The position numbers were made by a program, and so were the translations under genes. From positions 1 to 29,737 of the forward strand of contig JAZOSO010000146.1 of assembly GCA_045657185.1 (NCBI GenBank): 29,737 nucleotides of DNA, in the 5' to 3' direction. Below are positions 22,337-29,737 of the stretch, one piece after another. Positions within the stretch are counted from its first letter, which is position 1. Each line of letters starts with the position of its first letter. The stretch is from RGIG5270 sp045657185. GTDB lineage: Bacteria > Verrucomicrobiota > Lentisphaeria > Victivallales > Victivallaceae. Under the pieces are notes generated by a model that was given only the letters and a program-made list of their open reading frames with translations, was not told where the DNA came from and ran no database searches.

Positions 22337-23380
22337 ATGAAAAATTATCGTATCAATCTCATTCCCGGTGACGGTATCGGCGTAGATGTCGTTCGTGAAG
22401 GATGCCGCGTAATGGATGCCCTTGCACAAAAGCACGGCGGACTTAAATTCACATACAACGAACTCCCCTGGAGCTGCAAATATTACCTCGAACACGGCAG
22501 AATGATGCCTGAAGACGGATTGAAAATCCTTGCTGACTGCGATTCAATTCTTTTGGGTGCAGTCGGTTTTCCGGGAGTTCCCGACCATGTTTCATTGCGT
22601 GATTTGCTGCTGCCTATCCGCACCGGTTTTGATTTGTATGTAAATATGCGTCCCATCCGGCTCCTGCCGGGACTTAATTCTCCTTTGAAAGACAACCGTA
22701 TCAATTTCGTTGTCGTCCGTGAAAATTCCGAAGGTGAATATTGCGGCAAAGGCTCAATGACCGATGACTGCGCCATTCAGGAATCAGTTTTCACCCGCAA
22801 GGGTACTGAACGCATCATCCGTTACGCTTTTGATTATGCCAAACGCAACAATTTACATAATGTTCTTAGCGCAACAAAATCAAATGCTCTCAACTACTCA
22901 ATGGTCTTCTGGGATAAAATTTTTGATGAAGTCCGTGCAAAATATGCCGATATCAAATCCGCACAAATGCACATTGACGCTCTTGCAGGTTACTTTATCA
23001 TGCACCCCGAAAGACTCGAAGTCGTTGTTGCCAGCAACCTTTTCGGCGATATTCTGACCGACCTCGGTTCAGCCATGCTCGGCAGTATCGGTATCTCCCC
23101 ATCCGGCAATATCAATCCCGAAGGCAAATATCCCGGCATGTTTGAACCCATCCACGGTTCAGCTCCCGATATCGCAGGTAAAGGTATCGCCAATCCGCTC
23201 GGCACATTCTGGGCAATCCAGATGATGCTGGAGGAACTCCGCGAAAAAGAAAGTGCAGATTTGCTCATGCAGTCAATGGAAAATGTCCTTACAACAGGCA
23301 AAGCACTCACTCCCGATATCGGCGGCAAAGCAACAACAACCGAAATGACTGATGCAATTATTAATGAAATTATGAAATAA
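22337..23380 (+). CDS. Tartrate/D-malate dehydrogenase-type beta-decarboxylating dehydrogenase
   Basis: This belongs to the isocitrate/isopropylmalate dehydrogenase superfamily. GDGIGVDVV at the N-terminus, SCKYYLEHGRMMPEDGL, LLGAVGFPGVPDHVSL, YVNMRPIRLLPG, VVVRENSEGEY, SNLFGDILTDLGSAMLGS and FEPIHGSAPDIAGKGIANPLG are all present. The PDHVSL and HGRMMPEDGL forms are typical of the tartrate dehydrogenase/D-malate dehydrogenase (DmlA/TtuC) branch, rather than LeuB or Icd. Such enzymes are NAD-, Mn- and K-dependent and convert tartrate to oxaloglycolate or D-malate to pyruvate and CO2. It has a normal 347-aa length and a good AAGGA site. It is followed 11 bp later by a symporter that may import its substrate. 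Confidence 0.85.
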   Translation: MKNYRINLIPGDGIGVDVVREGCRVMDALAQKHGGLKFTYNELPWSCKYYLEHGRMMPEDGLKILADCDSILLGAVGFPGVPDHVSLRDLLLPIRTGFDLYVNMRPIRLLPGLNSPLKDNRINFVVVRENSEGEYCGKGSMTDDCAIQESVFTRKGTERIIRYAFDYAKRNNLHNVLSATKSNALNYSMVFWDKIFDEVRAKYADIKSAQMHIDALAGYFIMHPERLEVVVASNLFGDILTDLGSAMLGSIGISPSGNINPEGKYPGMFEPIHGSAPDIAGKGIANPLGTFWAIQMMLEELREKESADLLMQSMENVLTTGKALTPDIGGKATTTEMTDAIINEIMK

Positions 23381-23391
23381 AGGTAAAAAAA

Positions 23392-24696
23392 ATGAAACTT
23401 TTCAAAAAAATTCCGTTAATTTATCTCAATCTCGGGGCATTTGTACTCGGATGTATAGCCGGACTTGTAATTTATAAAATCGGCAATATCTGCGGAGAAG
23501 AAACTCTTAAAAATATTGTTGCAGCTCTGTCACCTTTCGGCAATATTCTCGTCAGTATGCTGAAAATGATTGTTATTCCAATTATCTTTTTCTCCATTAT
23601 TTCCGGTACGGCATGTATGCCGACCAAAACTTTCGGCAAAATGGGTCTTGGGGTTTGTGCATGGTACTTTTTCACCTCACTTTATGCCGCAGTTTTCGGC
23701 AGTATCATTGCACTTATATTCAATCCGACATTGAAATCCGCCTCAATGCTGGCTTCGGGTCTGATGACTCAAGTTGAAGGTATGCAGAATAATTCTGCCA
23801 GTGTCGGAAACGCTTTTTTGAATATTCTTTACAGTCTTTTCGCCAATCCGTTCAAAGCTCTTGCAGAAGGAAATTTTCTGCCGGTCATCGTTTTTGCCAT
23901 TCTTTTCGGTCTTGCCGCCAGAGTTGTACTTGACACAGCTGAAGATGAACGCACCGGAGCAAACATTTCTGCAATGCTTGATGTAATTGACGGCTGTCAG
24001 AAAGCAATTTTCAAAATCATTGAATGGGTAATGAAATATTTTCCGATCGGTATTTTTGCATTGACTACATGCAGTTTTGCAGTTTACGGAATTTCTCTTT
24101 TCCAATCTTATCTGCAAGTCGCAGCTTGCGTAATAACCGGAATTATCCTGATGATTTTTGTCTGTTATCCGGCAATGATTGCTGTCATTTGCAAAGTCAA
24201 TCCGTTCCCTATTCTCTGGAAACTGCGTGAACCGATTCTCACCGCATTTGTAACCCGTTCAAGTGCGGCAACTCTGCCAGTTTCCATGCGTACCGCAGAA
24301 GAAAAACTCCATGTCAAAAAAGAACTTTCAGGTTTCACACTCTCACTCGGAGCGACAATCAATATGGACGGGGTCTGCATCCATTTGCCTGTATTTGCAG
24401 TTCTTGCCGCAAATCTTTTCGGCTTTGAAATGACTTTCGGACAAATTATTTTTATAGTTATAAGCGTTGTTTTCGCTTCAATCGGAGCCGGCGGAGTTCC
24501 CGGAGGAAGTATTTTTCTGCTCTTTATGGTGCTGGCTAACCTAAATCTCTCTCCTGCCCAGACCTCCACAATAATTGCACTTGCCCTCGGCATCAATCCG
24601 CTGCTTGATATGTTTGAAACCGCCTGCAATGTCGCAGGAGATAATGTCGGAACTTATGTCGTCGGCAAAAAACTCAATATGCTTGATAAAAAATAA
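23392..24696 (+). CDS. SDF-family (DAACS) cation symporter
   Basis: This 434-residue integral membrane protein has eight or so hydrophobic segments and the two re-entrant hairpins of the glutamate/dicarboxylate symporter family. HP1 is TRSSAATLPVS (usual form SSSATTLP), TM7 carries the cation-binding GATINMDG, HP2 has GAGGVPGG, and TM8 has DMFETACNVAGD. Family members couple Na+ or H+ to uptake of acidic or neutral amino acids or C4-dicarboxylates. In the TM8 motif the residue usually Arg, which holds the side-chain carboxylate of Glu/Asp in GltPh and EAATs, is Glu409 here, so classic acidic-amino-acid transport is doubtful. It sits between the dehydrogenase and the PhnP-like gene with 11-bp gaps on each side. 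Confidence 0.9.
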   Translation: MKLFKKIPLIYLNLGAFVLGCIAGLVIYKIGNICGEETLKNIVAALSPFGNILVSMLKMIVIPIIFFSIISGTACMPTKTFGKMGLGVCAWYFFTSLYAAVFGSIIALIFNPTLKSASMLASGLMTQVEGMQNNSASVGNAFLNILYSLFANPFKALAEGNFLPVIVFAILFGLAARVVLDTAEDERTGANISAMLDVIDGCQKAIFKIIEWVMKYFPIGIFALTTCSFAVYGISLFQSYLQVAACVITGIILMIFVCYPAMIAVICKVNPFPILWKLREPILTAFVTRSSAATLPVSMRTAEEKLHVKKELSGFTLSLGATINMDGVCIHLPVFAVLAANLFGFEMTFGQIIFIVISVVFASIGAGGVPGGSIFLLFMVLANLNLSPAQTSTIIALALGINPLLDMFETACNVAGDNVGTYVVGKKLNMLDKK

Positions 24697-24707
24697 AGGA
24701 TGAAAAA

Positions 24708-25523
24708 ATGAAACTTACAGTTCTCGGCACAGCCGCAGCAGAAGCACAACCTGCCTTGTTCTGCGAATGTGAAACTTGTAAACAAGCAAGAAAAAACGGC
24801 GGCAAAGATATCCGCAAACGCTGCTGTTATCTTATTGACGATGATACTTTCATTGACTTCGGACCTGATATCAATGCTCAAGCCATGATGTACGGCGTTG
24901 ACTGGACTAAAATCAAACAGGTGATTTTCACTCACAGCCACGAAGACCATCTTTCTCCGATTGAATTCCGCTGGCGCAACAAAGGTTTTTCCAAAGCAAC
25001 CCGTATGCTTGACATTTACGGCGATACATCTGTTCACGAAAAAATCAAAAAAATCGTTGACTACGAAAAAACTGATATTATCGGACACCAAGTTAATCCC
25101 GGCGATATATTCAAAGCCGCCGATATGGATGTACTCGCACTTCGAGCTGACCATGATCCCGCTTCAACTCCGCTGAACTATGTTATCAGCCGAAACGGCA
25201 AAACGATTCTGATTGCCAATGATACCGGGTTCTGGGGCGAAGAAAACTGGGATTTGATAAAAAAATACGGCAAAAAAATCGACCTTGCAGTAATTGAATG
25301 TACTTATGCTTTTATTCTCAATAATTCAAAAGGTCATTTGAGCTGCGACCATACCGTCCGTTTCCGCGATAAACTCGTTGAACTCGGATTGGCAGACAGC
25401 AGCACATACTGCATTGCCAACCATTTCTCCCATAACGGCGGCCCGCTGCAGAAAGATTTGGAAAAGTATTTCACCCCGTTCAACATAAATGTTGCCTACG
25501 ACGGCATGATTGTTGAAATCTGA
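24708..25523 (+). CDS. PhnP-like metallo-beta-lactamase-fold hydrolase
   Basis: The metal motif THSHEDH (75-81) and later His/Asp ligands (RADHDP, IANDTGFW, ANHFSHNGG) mark an MBL-fold phosphodiesterase. Cys19, Cys21 and Cys24 form C-x-C-x2-C, the extra structural zinc site known in PhnP, which opens 5-phosphoribosyl 1,2-cyclic phosphate. KDIRKRCCYLID resembles the PhnP N-terminal region too. No other phosphonate-lyase gene is present, so the substrate is probably another cyclic phosphate or phosphodiester. The 271-aa length is slightly longer than PhnP. The ATG has AAAGGA upstream. It is the last gene of the cluster; no clear terminator hairpin follows before the next promoter at 25556. Confidence 0.82.
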   Translation: MKLTVLGTAAAEAQPALFCECETCKQARKNGGKDIRKRCCYLIDDDTFIDFGPDINAQAMMYGVDWTKIKQVIFTHSHEDHLSPIEFRWRNKGFSKATRMLDIYGDTSVHEKIKKIVDYEKTDIIGHQVNPGDIFKAADMDVLALRADHDPASTPLNYVISRNGKTILIANDTGFWGEENWDLIKKYGKKIDLAVIECTYAFILNNSKGHLSCDHTVRFRDKLVELGLADSSTYCIANHFSHNGGPLQKDLEKYFTPFNINVAYDGMIVEI

Positions 25524-25555
25524 ATTATTTTTTCATTTTTTCACAAAATGACTGC

Positions 25556-25591
25556 TTGACAAATAAATTTTTTTATGTTATAGTAACATAA
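25556..25591 (+). promoter_or_regulatory. Strong promoter with a palindrome over the -10
   Basis: TTGACA (25556-25561), a 17-bp spacer and TATAGT (25579-25584) form a near-consensus promoter. TTATGTTA-TAG-TAACATAA (25573-25591) is a perfect 8-bp inverted repeat covering the -10 and the start region, a typical position for a repressor site. Confidence 0.75.
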
Positions 25592-25632
25592 CGGTAATAT
25601 TTTTAACTTATACAACATAAGGGAAAGTTTTT

Positions 25633-26232
25633 ATGAAAAAATTATTACTTACAGCAAGCTGTATCGCTGCATGTGCCGTTTCTTTCGGTACAGAAATCCT
25701 TGTAAAAAACGGAAGTTTTGAAAACAAAATGGCAAATTGGATTGTCCCCGGCTGGATCAAAAATGCCGCAACTCCGATTTTTGATAACAGCGACATGCCC
25801 GGTCCCGGCACGGCTGCATTGAAACTTGTTGCTGCTGACGGCAAACTCCCAATCATTTTTCAGAACATCAAATTTCCTGCTAATATCAAGCAGTACAAAA
25901 TATCTTTTAAAGCCAAAACTGAAAAAATCAATGACTGGGGATTCGTTATCCTCTATGTCTCCGCAAATAATGTCAAAAAAAGATGCTTTGAAAAAATTAT
26001 CGGTGCAGGCAAAGGAGTAAGAAACAGCACCCCCTGGACTACCTATTCAGGAGTTATCAACGTTCCCGATGAAGCCCTCGGAAAAACAGGAAAGATCACC
26101 ATTCAGTTCGGCAGCAAATGCACAGGAACTGCATGGTTTGATGAAATCATAATTGAACCTGTAATTACAACTGCTCCCGGAAACAACAATCAATCAGCAA
26201 CTGCTCCTGCAGCTGCTGATAAAAAAAAATAA
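25633..26232 (+). CDS. Exported CBM-like protein; probable N-terminal part of a split enzyme
   Basis: A signal peptide (MKKLLLTASCIAACAVSFG) is followed by a single beta-sandwich of the carbohydrate-binding CBM4/9-like type. It starts LVKNGSFENKMANWIVPGW, carries YKISFKAKTEKINDWG, and ends GTAWFDEIIIEPV (residues about 22-178), with a low-complexity linker TTAPGNNNQSATAPAAADKKK after it. The linker ends at a run of nine A that supplies the stop codon context. The next ORF is in the +1 frame, open without a stop right up to that run, and lacks its own signal peptide and ribosome site. Thus this may be the first domain of a 1170-residue or so secreted glycosidase whose frame is broken, or a free carbohydrate-binding protein made with slippage to a longer form. 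AAGGGAAAG precedes the ATG. Confidence 0.75.
   Translation: MKKLLLTASCIAACAVSFGTEILVKNGSFENKMANWIVPGWIKNAATPIFDNSDMPGPGTAALKLVAADGKLPIIFQNIKFPANIKQYKISFKAKTEKINDWGFVILYVSANNVKKRCFEKIIGAGKGVRNSTPWTTYSGVINVPDEALGKTGKITIQFGSKCTGTAWFDEIIIEPVITTAPGNNNQSATAPAAADKKK
26221..26229 (+). other. A9 homopolymer at the frame junction
   Basis: Nine A give GAT AAA AAA AAA TAA and stop the upstream frame. Eight A would read GAT AAA AAA AAT AAG CAC and join directly to the downstream ORF with no stop. It may be a base-calling error, a true mutation, or a slippery site. Confidence 0.7.
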
Positions 26233-26269
26233 GCACTATATTTCAAACGCTGTTGACAGCAATTTCAAT

Positions 26270-29167
26270 ATGATGCGTTCCCATTGGGAAATCATCTCCT
26301 GGATTCCGAATGCAGATTTTACCGGCAGTCCGGCCTTAAATTACAAAGGCACGGTTCCTGCCGGTAAATTTTTGGCTTTTATGCAGAGATGCATGAGCGT
26401 ACACACCAACTGTGACGGTGCATTCCGTTTCTCAACACTTATAAAAGTGCCGGATGCCGCATCTCCCTATGTTACAATATCAACTTTTCCGCAAAACTCA
26501 ACAGACAGAACCGCTTACAAAACTTTTGTTCTGCGTCCTGTCGGCAAAACTGCCGACGGCTTTACCGAGTTCGGCGGAGATTTTATTACCCCTGATCAAA
26601 CTGCTGAACTTCGTGTATCCGTCCGCAGTCTGAAAGCTCAAAACAAACCATTTGAAGTTGAAATTAAAAACAGCCGTCTCCGTCCGATAGTCATTCCCGA
26701 AAATCAAATCAGCCTTTATCAGACAGAGAGCTGCGGGGAACAGGGAATTTTCCTCCCTGATGAAGTTCCATCTGCTGAACTTATTTTCCGCAACAGCACA
26801 CAAAAAGCGGAAAAACTCTCAATGCAATGTACTGTTTACGATTATTTCGGTAAAAAAGTAAAAACTTTCTCTGCTGTTTATCCCCTCCCCGCCATGAGTT
26901 TTACCCGCTGTCCCGTAAAAGTTGAAGGACTGAAAGAAAACGGATTTTATGCTGTTGAATGTAATTATCAAGCCGGCAGTTTTACCGGCAAAACCGATTT
27001 CAGCGTGGTCAAAATCGCCTCCTGTCCCGATACTCCCAACCGCACTTTCGGCATAACTTTTATGGCTGACACCAATGCAAGAAATGCCCGCGCGATGAAA
27101 CGCCTCGGTGCAGGCACAAAAGGCGTACGCATGGCATGGCGTGAAATTGAACGCCCCGATGGCAGTTATAACTGGAGTGCCATTGACAAAGCCGTCAAAG
27201 CATGTCTTGACAACAATATCAAAATGATAGGCGGCTTTGAAATTTTCAGTGACCATATCCCCAAAAAGTATCTTGACGCCGCAAAAAAACGCAACGGCAA
27301 AACCGTTGATACAAAATTTGACCAATCCTATTTTGATGCCGCTGTAAAATTTGAACGCGCCGCAGTCAGTCGCTATCAGAAACATATCAAAGAATGGGTT
27401 TACATGGCGGAAATCGACCTGCTGAAAGGTATTCACCCCTACGAAGCAGACCACTATGTCAAACGCATACGCACTGCCGCACCCGAACTTCGCAAACAGC
27501 AAAAAGAAATGACTCTTACCGCCATCGGCTGTTCCGGAGGTGACGGCCGCAATCTGCCACGCTACAAAACTCTCCGCATGCTGTGGGCGCGTCTGCATGA
27601 TGTACTTGACGGAGTTTCCATTGACCAATACACCATGCCCAGCAATTACGGTCCCGGCAATCAGCCTGTTGACTCCGAGAGCGGCATGCTCCGTGAAATA
27701 ATGTCCGAAGCATACAGAATTATTTCTGCAAATAAAAAATATTCCTTGTCTATTGATGAAAAAGGACCGCATATTGATTACAACCTGCCCATGAACAATG
27801 AATATGCAAGAAATATGGCAAATGTAGTTGCCCGTGATTATGTCATTGTCAAAAGTCTGCCTATAAAACATTGGCTTTATTACGGCTGGAACCGCTGGCG
27901 TGACGGCGGCGCACTGGATTACGGTCTGTGGAAAAAATCTTCTCCGCGCCACACTGTTTCCGCTTATGCTGCGGCTTCCCGCATCCTTAACGGTGCAGTT
28001 TTCGTCAAAAAAGCTGATTTGCACAAAAACGTTCCCGTTTACATTTTCAAAAAAGATAACAAAACCCTCTGCACTATCTGGCGAAGCGGCAACGGCAAAG
28101 ATATTTCCATGCTTATCGACCTCATTCCCGGAACTGAACTGCTGAATGTTGAAGGAAAAACAACAATTATTAAAAACAAGAAAAATACACTTACTCTGAC
28201 CGATGCTCCGCTGTATATTTTGAGCAGTTCTTCCCCCTCAGAAATGGAAAAATCTCTCAAAAATGCAACTATGACACTCCCCGAACTTCAGCTTGATATG
28301 AGTATGACAGCCAAAGACACTCTTGCTGTCTACCTCAATAATCTGACTACGGAAAAATTACAGGTCAGCTGTACTCTCAACGGCAAGCTCAAGAAACAAA
28401 CCATTTTAAAAGCAAATGCTCCTTCAAGCATTATATTTAAACTTCCTCCGAATACAAAAGAAGCAAATCTTGAGGTCGTAACCGCAAAAAAATTCATCTA
28501 TAAAGCAAATGCCAAATTTGAAAATATTCCAGTCAAAACAGTCAAATCTCTTGCGGATTTGAAAAAATCAGCTCCGACTTTCGTGCTTGACAAACCTGAA
28601 CTGCACCTCAATAACATTGACTTTGCCGCCAACCGCCACTACACCGGCAGAGAAGATTGCAGTGCCGAAGTCCGTATGGGCTATGACCGAAACAACCTTT
28701 ATCTGAATATCCGTGTCACTGACGATATTCATGTCAACGAACAGTCACGCCCCTTCATGACCTGGGCAGGCGACTGCATACAGTTTGCTTTTGACGCAAA
28801 TCATGACGCAAAAATGAAAAAGATGCAGGGCAACAGCGGTATTTGCGACGATGATATACTCTTTACCGCCGCTCTGGTCGGCACTGAACAGCGCATTCTC
28901 TGCGAAATTGCGCCGAACAGCAAAAATGTCAAACCGCTCTACAAAGTCAGCCGCAATGAAAAAACTAAAGTCACCGAATTTGACATCACTATTCCTCTGA
29001 AACAAATTCCGTCACTCAAAGTTGTTCCCGGAACCGTTTTCGGCTTCAATCTGATTGCACTTGACTGTGATACACGAGGCGGCACTTCACAATACTGGAT
29101 GCAGCTTACTCCCGGTATTGCCGCCGGACAAAAACCGTATCTTTTCAAAGGATTTATTTTTGAATAA
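26270..29167 (+). CDS. Glycoside hydrolase-like protein with C-terminal CBM9-like domain (965 aa or longer)
   Basis: Residues 1-140 or so resemble a second carbohydrate-binding sandwich (FRFSTLIKVPDAASPYVTIS). A TIM-barrel glycosidase-like region follows from about residue 258: TFGITFMADTNARNARAMKR, WREIERPDGSYNWSAIDKA (the W.xIE..G.Y.W pattern of GH39/GH5-type clans). Glu381 in YMAEIDL and Glu497 in SIDEKG are plausible acid/base and nucleophile. Residues about 765-965 are a CBM9-like domain (YTGREDCSAEVRMGYDRNN, VTDDIHVN, WAGDCIQFAFD). The first ATG is at 26270 without a ribosome site, but the frame is open upstream (reading KNKHYISNAVDSNFN) back to the A9 run. The protein lacks a signal peptide unless fused to the preceding ORF. 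Substrate not deducible. Confidence 0.75.
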   Translation: MMRSHWEIISWIPNADFTGSPALNYKGTVPAGKFLAFMQRCMSVHTNCDGAFRFSTLIKVPDAASPYVTISTFPQNSTDRTAYKTFVLRPVGKTADGFTEFGGDFITPDQTAELRVSVRSLKAQNKPFEVEIKNSRLRPIVIPENQISLYQTESCGEQGIFLPDEVPSAELIFRNSTQKAEKLSMQCTVYDYFGKKVKTFSAVYPLPAMSFTRCPVKVEGLKENGFYAVECNYQAGSFTGKTDFSVVKIASCPDTPNRTFGITFMADTNARNARAMKRLGAGTKGVRMAWREIERPDGSYNWSAIDKAVKACLDNNIKMIGGFEIFSDHIPKKYLDAAKKRNGKTVDTKFDQSYFDAAVKFERAAVSRYQKHIKEWVYMAEIDLLKGIHPYEADHYVKRIRTAAPELRKQQKEMTLTAIGCSGGDGRNLPRYKTLRMLWARLHDVLDGVSIDQYTMPSNYGPGNQPVDSESGMLREIMSEAYRIISANKKYSLSIDEKGPHIDYNLPMNNEYARNMANVVARDYVIVKSLPIKHWLYYGWNRWRDGGALDYGLWKKSSPRHTVSAYAAASRILNGAVFVKKADLHKNVPVYIFKKDNKTLCTIWRSGNGKDISMLIDLIPGTELLNVEGKTTIIKNKKNTLTLTDAPLYILSSSSPSEMEKSLKNATMTLPELQLDMSMTAKDTLAVYLNNLTTEKLQVSCTLNGKLKKQTILKANAPSSIIFKLPPNTKEANLEVVTAKKFIYKANAKFENIPVKTVKSLADLKKSAPTFVLDKPELHLNNIDFAANRHYTGREDCSAEVRMGYDRNNLYLNIRVTDDIHVNEQSRPFMTWAGDCIQFAFDANHDAKMKKMQGNSGICDDDILFTAALVGTEQRILCEIAPNSKNVKPLYKVSRNEKTKVTEFDITIPLKQIPSLKVVPGTVFGFNLIALDCDTRGGTSQYWMQLTPGIAAGQKPYLFKGFIFE

Positions 29168-29182
29168 AACTGAAAAAAAGAT

Positions 29183-29211
29183 TTGACAAAAATCTATTGC
29201 AGATGTATTGT
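29183..29211 (+). promoter_or_regulatory. Promoter of the third pseudopilin gene
   Basis: TTGACA (29183-29188), a 17-bp spacer and TATTGT (29206-29211). A second possible -10 (TATAGA, 29237-29242) lies further down, next to the ATTATCGGAAGTT motif shared with the leader at 2261. Confidence 0.6.
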
Positions 29212-29267
29212 TATATAAGATAATATATATTCATAATATAGATTATCGGAAGTTGAAAAAGACAAAA

Positions 29268-29290
29268 TCCGACCTGTCTGACAGGTCGGA
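29268..29290 (+). promoter_or_regulatory. Perfect leader hairpin before the third pseudopilin
   Basis: TCCGACCTGT (29268-29277), loop CTG, ACAGGTCGGA (29281-29290). No T run follows, so it is not a terminator; it lies 47 bp before the start codon. Confidence 0.6.
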
Positions 29291-29337
29291 CAAATCCGAC
29301 AAGACTGCAAAAAACTCTCTAACTGAAAGGATAAAAT

Positions 29338-29737
29338 ATGGAAAACAAGCTCAACAAACATGATAAAATCTATACTATCGGAAGTTTCACTTTGATTGAA
29401 CTTCTCGTCGTTATCGCCATCATAGCAATTCTTGCAGGTATGCTGCTCCCCGCACTGAATAAAGCCAGAGAAAAAGCCAGAGCTGCAAAATGTGTCGGCA
29501 ACGTCAAACAACTCGGTACTGCATTGATACTTTATACCAATGATTACGATGATTACTATCCTACTTCAGAAGCAAGCACTGAAGGCTGGACCGGTAATGA
29601 CCAGGCTACTTGGAGCGATAATATTTTTCCCTATTTCGGAAACAAAATAAATTACTCAAAAAACAGTCTGTTCTTCTGTCCTTCTCAGATAAATATCAAT
29701 GAATGGAAAGCCAACATCTCATACGGCATCAATCGTG
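29338..29737 (+). CDS. Pseudopilin-like protein (partial, cut by window end)
   Basis: ATG 29338 follows AAAGGATAAAAT, the same 12 bases that precede the pseudopilin at 2569. A 16-residue leader is followed by FTLIELLVVIAIIAILAGML (Glu at +5) and LLPALNKAREKARAAKCVGN, then ALILYTNDYDDYYP and a Cys-Pro (FFCPS) typical of the family. The residue before the expected cut is Ser16, with Gly at 15. The remaining C-terminal part, including any H-x9-DG element, lies beyond the window. It has its own promoter and hairpin leader. By analogy with the two other loci a secreted hydrolase gene may follow; this cannot be seen. Confidence 0.88.
   Translation, partial: MENKLNKHDKIYTIGSFTLIELLVVIAIIAILAGMLLPALNKAREKARAAKCVGNVKQLGTALILYTNDYDDYYPTSEASTEGWTGNDQATWSDNIFPYFGNKINYSKNSLFFCPSQININEWKANISYGINR

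Noticed and set aside
26819..28024. 401-aa open frame on the minus strand
   Set aside because: It lies wholly antisense to the glycosidase-like gene, which has clear domain motifs; no ribosome site or recognisable domain.
1..29737. CRISPR array, rRNA, transposase or phage genes
   Set aside because: None seen: no regularly spaced repeats with unique spacers and no protein of those classes among the convincing genes.

Overview
The window looks like a stretch of a Lentisphaerota (Victivallis-type) chromosome. The basis is indirect but consistent. Three genes start with the prepilin-like FTLIELLVVIAIIAILAG helix typical of the very large pseudopilin families of that phylum. There are also DUF4838 proteins, ceramidase-N-domain proteins, a GH106-like enzyme and a CBM9-like C-terminal domain, a set usual for polysaccharide-degrading Lentisphaerota and Verrucomicrobiota. 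No ribosomal or other phylogenetic marker is present, so the phylum call is inference.

Left part (1-1814): the end of a short-repeat protein is cut by the window edge. A minus-strand block follows: a tRNA-Ala(CGC), a compact hairpin repeat, a small GIY-YIG nuclease gene, and a cytosolic FKBP-type prolyl isomerase with a clear promoter. Positions 370-520 hold nothing I recognise.

Inverted-repeat cassette (about 1863-7965): two copies of a roughly 200-bp repeat in opposite orientation enclose one transcription unit. In order it holds a pair of 16-bp direct repeats 21 bp apart, a sigma70-like promoter, a highly structured leader of about 300 nt, a pseudopilin-like gene, and two tandem secreted DUF4838 (GH67-like) proteins.

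AraC-controlled operon (7980-16699): an AraC-family regulator is divergent from Gfo/Idh/MocA oxidoreductase, ceramidase-like protein without signal peptide, ceramidase-like protein with signal peptide, pseudopilin, and a large secreted DUF4838 protein, ending in an intrinsic terminator. The order pseudopilin then DUF4838 with only 3-8 bp between them occurs twice in the window.

Catabolic cluster (16743-25523): D-threonine-aldolase/DSD1-like PLP enzyme, HAD phosphatase, ureidoglycolate-lyase-like cupin, a strong hairpin, GH106-like glycosidase, tartrate/D-malate-type dehydrogenase, SDF-family symporter and PhnP-like metallohydrolase, all on the plus strand. Several members use or make glyoxylate, glycolate or hydroxy-dicarboxylates in their characterised relatives.

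Right part (25556-29737): a strong promoter carrying a palindrome over its -10 drives a signal-peptide plus CBM-like ORF. A run of nine A separates it from a long GH/CBM9-like ORF in another frame; one A fewer would make a single secreted multidomain enzyme. A third pseudopilin, with promoter and hairpin leader, runs off the right edge.

Overall the region reads as an exported glycan-degradation and sugar-acid catabolism locus with repeated pseudopilin genes built into the same transcription units.
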